Source: Gemmobacter sp.
GTDB lineage: Bacteria > Pseudomonadota > Alphaproteobacteria > Rhodobacterales > Rhodobacteraceae
Reading direction: 5' to 3'
DNA length: 8,847 nucleotides
NCBI GenBank assembly: GCA_030656535.1
Contig: JAUSPL010000005.1
Span: 1-8,847, forward strand
In this document: positions 5,808-8,847 of the stretch, piece after piece
Layout of the letters: each line of letters begins with the position of its first letter
Numbering within the stretch: the first letter of the stretch is position 1
Position numbers and translations under genes: made by a program
The notes under the pieces: generated by a model
The model's input: only the letters and a program-made list of their open reading frames with translations
Told to the model about the DNA's origin: nothing
Database searches by the model: none

Positions 5808-6866
5808 ATGCGGACGGGCTATAATGGCACGTTCGTCATTTCTTGGTCACAAACAGAAGCAGACGGCGTTACGGCGCCGCCTATACAGATGATTCAGGTT
5901 GGCGCCGCCTGGCGTTGGTCGGGTCAGCCCGTGCGCGTGGATGCGCCCGGCTCTGTTCTGCTTTTGGAAGGGGCGCAGGGGGTGGCGGACTTGAGGCTGC
6001 GCGCGGCGCGCATGGTACGCAGACTGGTAGGGGCGGCGATTACGCCCCGAAATATCGAAGTATTTGAACTCGACGACGGCCCCGAACAGGGGTTTGTGGT
6101 CACTGACGGGCGCAGCAGCTTTGCCGCGTCGGTTATTCCTGTTCCAGAAAGTGCGGCGCGGCTTGTCATGTTTGTCGGCGCCAACCCTCCGCCGGGGGTC
6201 GATCTTTGGATTGTCAGTGTGTCCATGGATCGTGCCAAGTCAGAATGGGCTGCGCCCGAACCGGGTGGGGTGATCTGCTTTGTCCCCGGCACTCTGATCG
6301 CAACTCCTGATGGCCCCCGTGCGATCGAACATCTGCAGGCGGGTGACCGCATCGATACCGCTGACAACGGGCCACAACATGTGATCTGGACCGGAAATCG
6401 CCGCATGACCGGGGCGCGGCTGTTTGCCATGCCGCACTTGCGTCCGGTACGCATCCGGGCCGATGCCTTGGGGCTGGGGCGCCCTGATCAGGATTTGATC
6501 GTGTCGCCCCAACACCGGATGCTTGTGCGCGGCGCGGCTGCACTGGCGCTGTTCAACACCTCCGAGGTTCTTGTGCGGGCACAGGATCTGATCAACGACC
6601 ATACTGTGATGGTCGACAGCGCCCTGCGCGAGGTGACCTATATTCACATTCTGTTGGATGCGCATCAGATCGTATTTGCCAACGGGTTGGAAACCGAGAG
6701 CTTTCATCCGTCGAACGCGGCACTGGACACGATCGAGCCTGCCCAGCGAGCAGAGTTGATGAGTATTCTGCCGGGTATTGACCGTGATCCCTACATTTAC
6801 GGCGGCTTTGCGCGACGCAACCTGTCGGGGTCCGAGGCCGCCATCTTGCGCCATGAGGCGGCGTGA
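5808..6866 (+). CDS. Hint (hedgehog/intein-type) domain protein
   Basis: This 352-residue protein has an N-terminal region (about 1-150) of the type seen ahead of Hint domains in Rhodobacteraceae (GTFVISWSQTE, WRW, RAARMVRRLVGAA) and a Hint_2-like domain from C157 to about 300. CFVPGTLIATPDG places C157 as the candidate nucleophile that would make an N-to-S acyl shift. AGDRIDTADNG follows, and SPQHRMLV gives H236, matching the block B His of inteins and hedgehog. The end of the domain reads IVFANGLETESFHP, so the His-Asn dipeptide that inteins use for the second cleavage is absent. This argues for hedgehog-like cleavage or ligation, or no reaction, rather than splicing. No clear signal peptide or membrane segment is seen. 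AGGA (5794-5797) lies 10 bases before the ATG. It stands alone between the MFS remnant and the HPP gene, separated from the latter by 151 bases. Biological role is unknown. Confidence 0.85.
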   Translation: MRTGYNGTFVISWSQTEADGVTAPPIQMIQVGAAWRWSGQPVRVDAPGSVLLLEGAQGVADLRLRAARMVRRLVGAAITPRNIEVFELDDGPEQGFVVTDGRSSFAASVIPVPESAARLVMFVGANPPPGVDLWIVSVSMDRAKSEWAAPEPGGVICFVPGTLIATPDGPRAIEHLQAGDRIDTADNGPQHVIWTGNRRMTGARLFAMPHLRPVRIRADALGLGRPDQDLIVSPQHRMLVRGAAALALFNTSEVLVRAQDLINDHTVMVDSALREVTYIHILLDAHQIVFANGLETESFHPSNAALDTIEPAQRAELMSILPGIDRDPYIYGGFARRNLSGSEAAILRHEAA

Positions 6867-6967
6867 TGACCTGGTGACGCGCCGCTGACATCCTGGGGGC
6901 CGCGCAGTTTGCGGGGCAGGGCCACGACGTTCTGGCGGCATCGCCCTTGTTTCTGCGCCGCACCTGT

Positions 6968-7017
6968 GGAAATGCCCGGTCACACAAAGGGGTCATTTCC
7001 GGCAAGGAGGCAGTGCC
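6968..7017 (+). promoter_or_regulatory. Leader hairpin and strong Shine-Dalgarno of the HPP-CBS gene
   Basis: GGAAATG (6968-6974) pairs with CATTTCC (6994-7000), and the stem extends inward with CCC against GGG around a bulged T at 6993. It ends 3 bases before AAGGAGG (7004-7010), a near-perfect ribosome site 7 bases from the ATG. A second, weaker pairing (GGCA 7001-7004 with TGCC 7014-7017) would loop out the ribosome site. There is no T-run, so it is not an obvious terminator. It may tune translation or stabilise the message; no riboswitch class was recognised. Confidence 0.35.
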
Positions 7018-8256
7018 ATGACGAAGCCAGGGGGAACCCAGCTGCGCAAATGGACCAGCTTGCAAAGGTGGCGGGTCCGCGCACGCTGGGTGCGCGCTGC
7101 GGTGTCGCCTGCCATGGCGCGGCCGATGCCGACGGAAACGCTGCGGGCGGCGCTGGGGGCGGGGCTTGCGCTTTTGCTGTCTGGCGGGATGGTGACGGGG
7201 GCCGGGTCGCTGATCGGCGAGGATAGGGTGGTCGGGCTGTTCCTGGTGGCTCCTTTGGGTGCTACGGCTTTTCTGGTGTTTGCCGTTCCGAACTCGCCTT
7301 TGGCGCAGCCCTGGTCGGCGGTGGTGGGCAATACCGTCGCGGCCTTGGTGGCAATTGCAGTTGTATCTGTGGGGGTGCCGGTGCTGGTGGCGGCGGGGCT
7401 TGCGGTCTGCGGGGCGATGATCGCGATGGCGCTGCTGCGCGCCATGCATCCGCCGGGGGCTGCGATGGCGCTTGCGATTGTTCTGGGCGGCGCGCCGATT
7501 GCGGATCTGGGGGTTCGGTTTGCCTTTGCGCCGGTGATGGTGGAAACGGCGATGCTGGTGGCGCTGGCCGTGATCTATAACCGGCTGACGGGGCGCAAGT
7601 ATCCGTTCCGCCAAAGCCCGGTGGCGGCGCACAGCACGCGCGACCCCGCGTCGGATCGCCGTCTTGGGCTGACCAACGATGATCTTGCCGATCTGTTGGG
7701 GCGGTTCAACCTGTCGGCCAACATCGGCGCCGAGGACTTTGGCCGCATCCTTGCCGCCGCCGAGGCAGAAGCCGCACGCCGGCGGCTGGGCGCGGTGCGG
7801 TGCAAGGACTTCATGTCGCGCGATCTGGTGACGGTGACGGCGGCGACCCCTCTGGGCACGGTGGCCGATCTGTTTCGCGACCATCGGATCAAGACGTTGC
7901 CGGTCGTGGATGGGACGGGGGCGTTGTTGGGCACGATCAGTCAGACTGACCTGATCCAGTCGGTCCGCAGCAAAGCGTTGCGCCAGCACAGCGGGTTCGC
8001 TGCCACGTTGATGCGTTTGCGGCGCTTGAACAGCGGCAAGTCCTTGCGGGTTGGCGACGTGATGGTGCGCGGCGGGCCGACCGTGACCGCGCAAGCCCCG
8101 ATGGGCGATCTGATTGCCGTGTTTGCGGTCGGGGGCGCGCAGGCCGTCCCGGTTCTGGACGAAGGGCGGCTGGTGGGTATCGTCACCCGGTCAGACCTGT
8201 TGGCCGTGCTGGCGCGGTTCGGGCATCCGGGGCCAACGGCACCCGGGCCTGTCTGA
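7018..8256 (+). CDS. HPP-family integral membrane protein with two C-terminal CBS domains
   Basis: The 412-residue protein has an N-terminal basic stretch, then hydrophobic segments at about 43-63, 72-91, 101-119, 121-140 and 172-188. The family signature HPP is at 144-146 in RAMHPPGAAMALA, and LGATAFLVFAVPNSPLAQPW (80-99) is also typical. A linker (about 195-260) leads to a CBS pair: CBS1 from about 263-317 (CKDFMSRDLVTV to GTISQTDLI) and CBS2 from about 345-398 (VGDVMVRGGPTV to GIVTRSDLL). Plant and cyanobacterial HPP proteins have been reported as nitrite transporters. CBS pairs commonly bind adenine nucleotides and gate channels or transporters. A nucleotide-controlled anion transporter in the inner membrane is therefore plausible, but the substrate here is not shown. 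The ATG at 7018 is fixed by AAGGAGG 7 bases upstream. No nitrite or nitrate genes are nearby. Confidence 0.9.
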   Translation: MTKPGGTQLRKWTSLQRWRVRARWVRAAVSPAMARPMPTETLRAALGAGLALLLSGGMVTGAGSLIGEDRVVGLFLVAPLGATAFLVFAVPNSPLAQPWSAVVGNTVAALVAIAVVSVGVPVLVAAGLAVCGAMIAMALLRAMHPPGAAMALAIVLGGAPIADLGVRFAFAPVMVETAMLVALAVIYNRLTGRKYPFRQSPVAAHSTRDPASDRRLGLTNDDLADLLGRFNLSANIGAEDFGRILAAAEAEAARRRLGAVRCKDFMSRDLVTVTAATPLGTVADLFRDHRIKTLPVVDGTGALLGTISQTDLIQSVRSKALRQHSGFAATLMRLRRLNSGKSLRVGDVMVRGGPTVTAQAPMGDLIAVFAVGGAQAVPVLDEGRLVGIVTRSDLLAVLARFGHPGPTAPGPV

Positions 8257-8376
8257 TCGGGCGCGGGGCGTTCGTCGGGCAGATCGGACGATATTTCGCA
8301 TCCATTGCGGCACAACACGGCGGTTGGGGCTGGCTTGCCAGTTGACCTTTCCTTGCCGCCCGGATAGCCCCCCCGC
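8257..8376. other. Short intergenic gap before the ABC-F gene
   Basis: These 120 bases hold no ORF of note and no clear stem-plus-T terminator. TTGACC (8342-8347) resembles a -35 element, but no acceptable -10 follows at normal spacing. Confidence 0.5.
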
Positions 8377-8847
8377 ATGGCACGCGCACCCCTCCTTCAG
8401 CTTTCCTCCATCTCGCTTACCTTTGGTGGCGAGCCCGTTTTTGATGACCTTGATCTGGTCGTCCAGCAGGCCGATCGTATCGCCCTGGTCGGACGGAACG
8501 GGTCCGGCAAATCCACCTTGATGAAGGTCATGGCCGGCCTGGTCGAGCCTGATCGCGGCGACCGTGTGGTGTCGCCGGGCATCACGGTGGGGTACATGGA
8601 ACAAGACCCTGACCTGTCGGCCTATGCAACGCTGGGCGATTATGCCGCAGATGGTTTGCCCGAGGGCGAAAGCTACCGGGTCGAGGTCGCGGCCGAAGGA
8701 TTGAAATTCCTGCCCGACCGCCCCGTTGCCACCGCTTCGGGCGGGGAACGTCGCCGGGCGGCCCTTGCACGGCTGATGGCGCAGGCACCAGAGCTGATGT
8801 TGCTGGACGAACCGACCAACCACCTGGATATCGAGGCCATCGAATGG
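8377..8847 (+). CDS. ABC-F family ATPase, Uup-like (partial, runs off right edge)
   Basis: The visible 157 residues are most of the first nucleotide-binding domain of a duplicated, soluble ABC-F protein. Walker A is GRNGSGKST at 39-47, the Q-loop region is YMEQDPD at 73-79, and the signature is ASGGERRRAALA from 120. Walker B is LMLLDEP at 140-146, and the ABC-F hallmark TNHLD is at 147-151. Family members act on ribosomes or, for Uup, in DNA transactions; there is no membrane domain. Only 73 residues separate Walker A from the signature serine, so the arm insertion typical of E. coli Uup and EttA is missing or nearly so. This arm-less style is, as far as I recall, common in alphaproteobacterial Uup-like proteins. 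The ATG at 8377 is the first in frame after a TAG at 8365-8367. Its ribosome site is weak (GGAT at 8362-8365). The second domain lies outside the window. Confidence 0.9.
   Translation, partial: MARAPLLQLSSISLTFGGEPVFDDLDLVVQQADRIALVGRNGSGKSTLMKVMAGLVEPDRGDRVVSPGITVGYMEQDPDLSAYATLGDYAADGLPEGESYRVEVAAEGLKFLPDRPVATASGGERRRAALARLMAQAPELMLLDEPTNHLDIEAIEW

Noticed and set aside
6867..6967. Possible terminator after the Hint gene
   Set aside because: Only weak GC pairings without a T-run were found.
6592..8094. 500-codon ORF on the minus strand
   Set aside because: It spans antisense to both the Hint and HPP-CBS genes and is a string of Arg, His, Pro and Gln typical of a GC-rich shadow frame.

Overview
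The window looks like a chromosomal segment from an alphaproteobacterium of the Rhodobacteraceae (Roseobacter type). This rests on the high GC content judged by eye, strong G/C preference at third codon positions, a Hint-domain protein of the kind common in that family, and the alphaproteobacterial style of the PrpE, arginase and ABC-F proteins. No tRNA, rRNA, CRISPR array or intact mobile element was seen.

Left part, minus strand. Arginase (4052-4978) is followed by propionyl-CoA synthetase PrpE (1969-3870). Next come a sensorless hybrid histidine kinase with an HPt-like tail (291-1829) and a response regulator that runs off the left edge (1-294). The kinase and regulator overlap by 4 bases (GTGA) and form one translationally coupled phosphorelay pair. 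PrpE has its own upstream region, with a perfect 10-base palindrome and repeated GTTGC units next to a weak candidate promoter. Arginase also has a 6-4-6 inverted repeat upstream.

Middle, 4979-5807. No intact gene lies in these 829 bases. Read in the right frames, 5139-5517 on the plus strand is the C-terminal part (last three membrane helices) of a Major Facilitator Superfamily transporter. It is broken by an in-frame TAA where relatives have Tyr, by a +1 shift at a run of five Gs, and by loss of the N-terminal two-thirds. The last 290 bases hold a perfect inverted repeat and a candidate promoter for the next gene.

Right part, plus strand. A Hint (hedgehog/intein-like) protein (5808-6866) is followed by an HPP-family membrane protein fused to two CBS domains (7018-8256), which is preceded by a hairpin and a near-perfect Shine-Dalgarno sequence. 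An ABC-F ATPase with a very short first-domain arm region (8377 onward) is cut by the right edge.

The genes do not form one pathway. They cover carbon and nitrogen catabolism (propionate, arginine), signalling, a probable autoprocessing protein, a putative anion channel or transporter, and a translation-associated ATPase. No clearly novel multi-gene system is evident. The most interesting items are the sensorless phosphorelay with a degenerate HPt motif, the Hint protein lacking a C-terminal HN dipeptide, the decayed MFS gene, and the operator-like palindromes upstream of prpE, arginase and the Hint gene.
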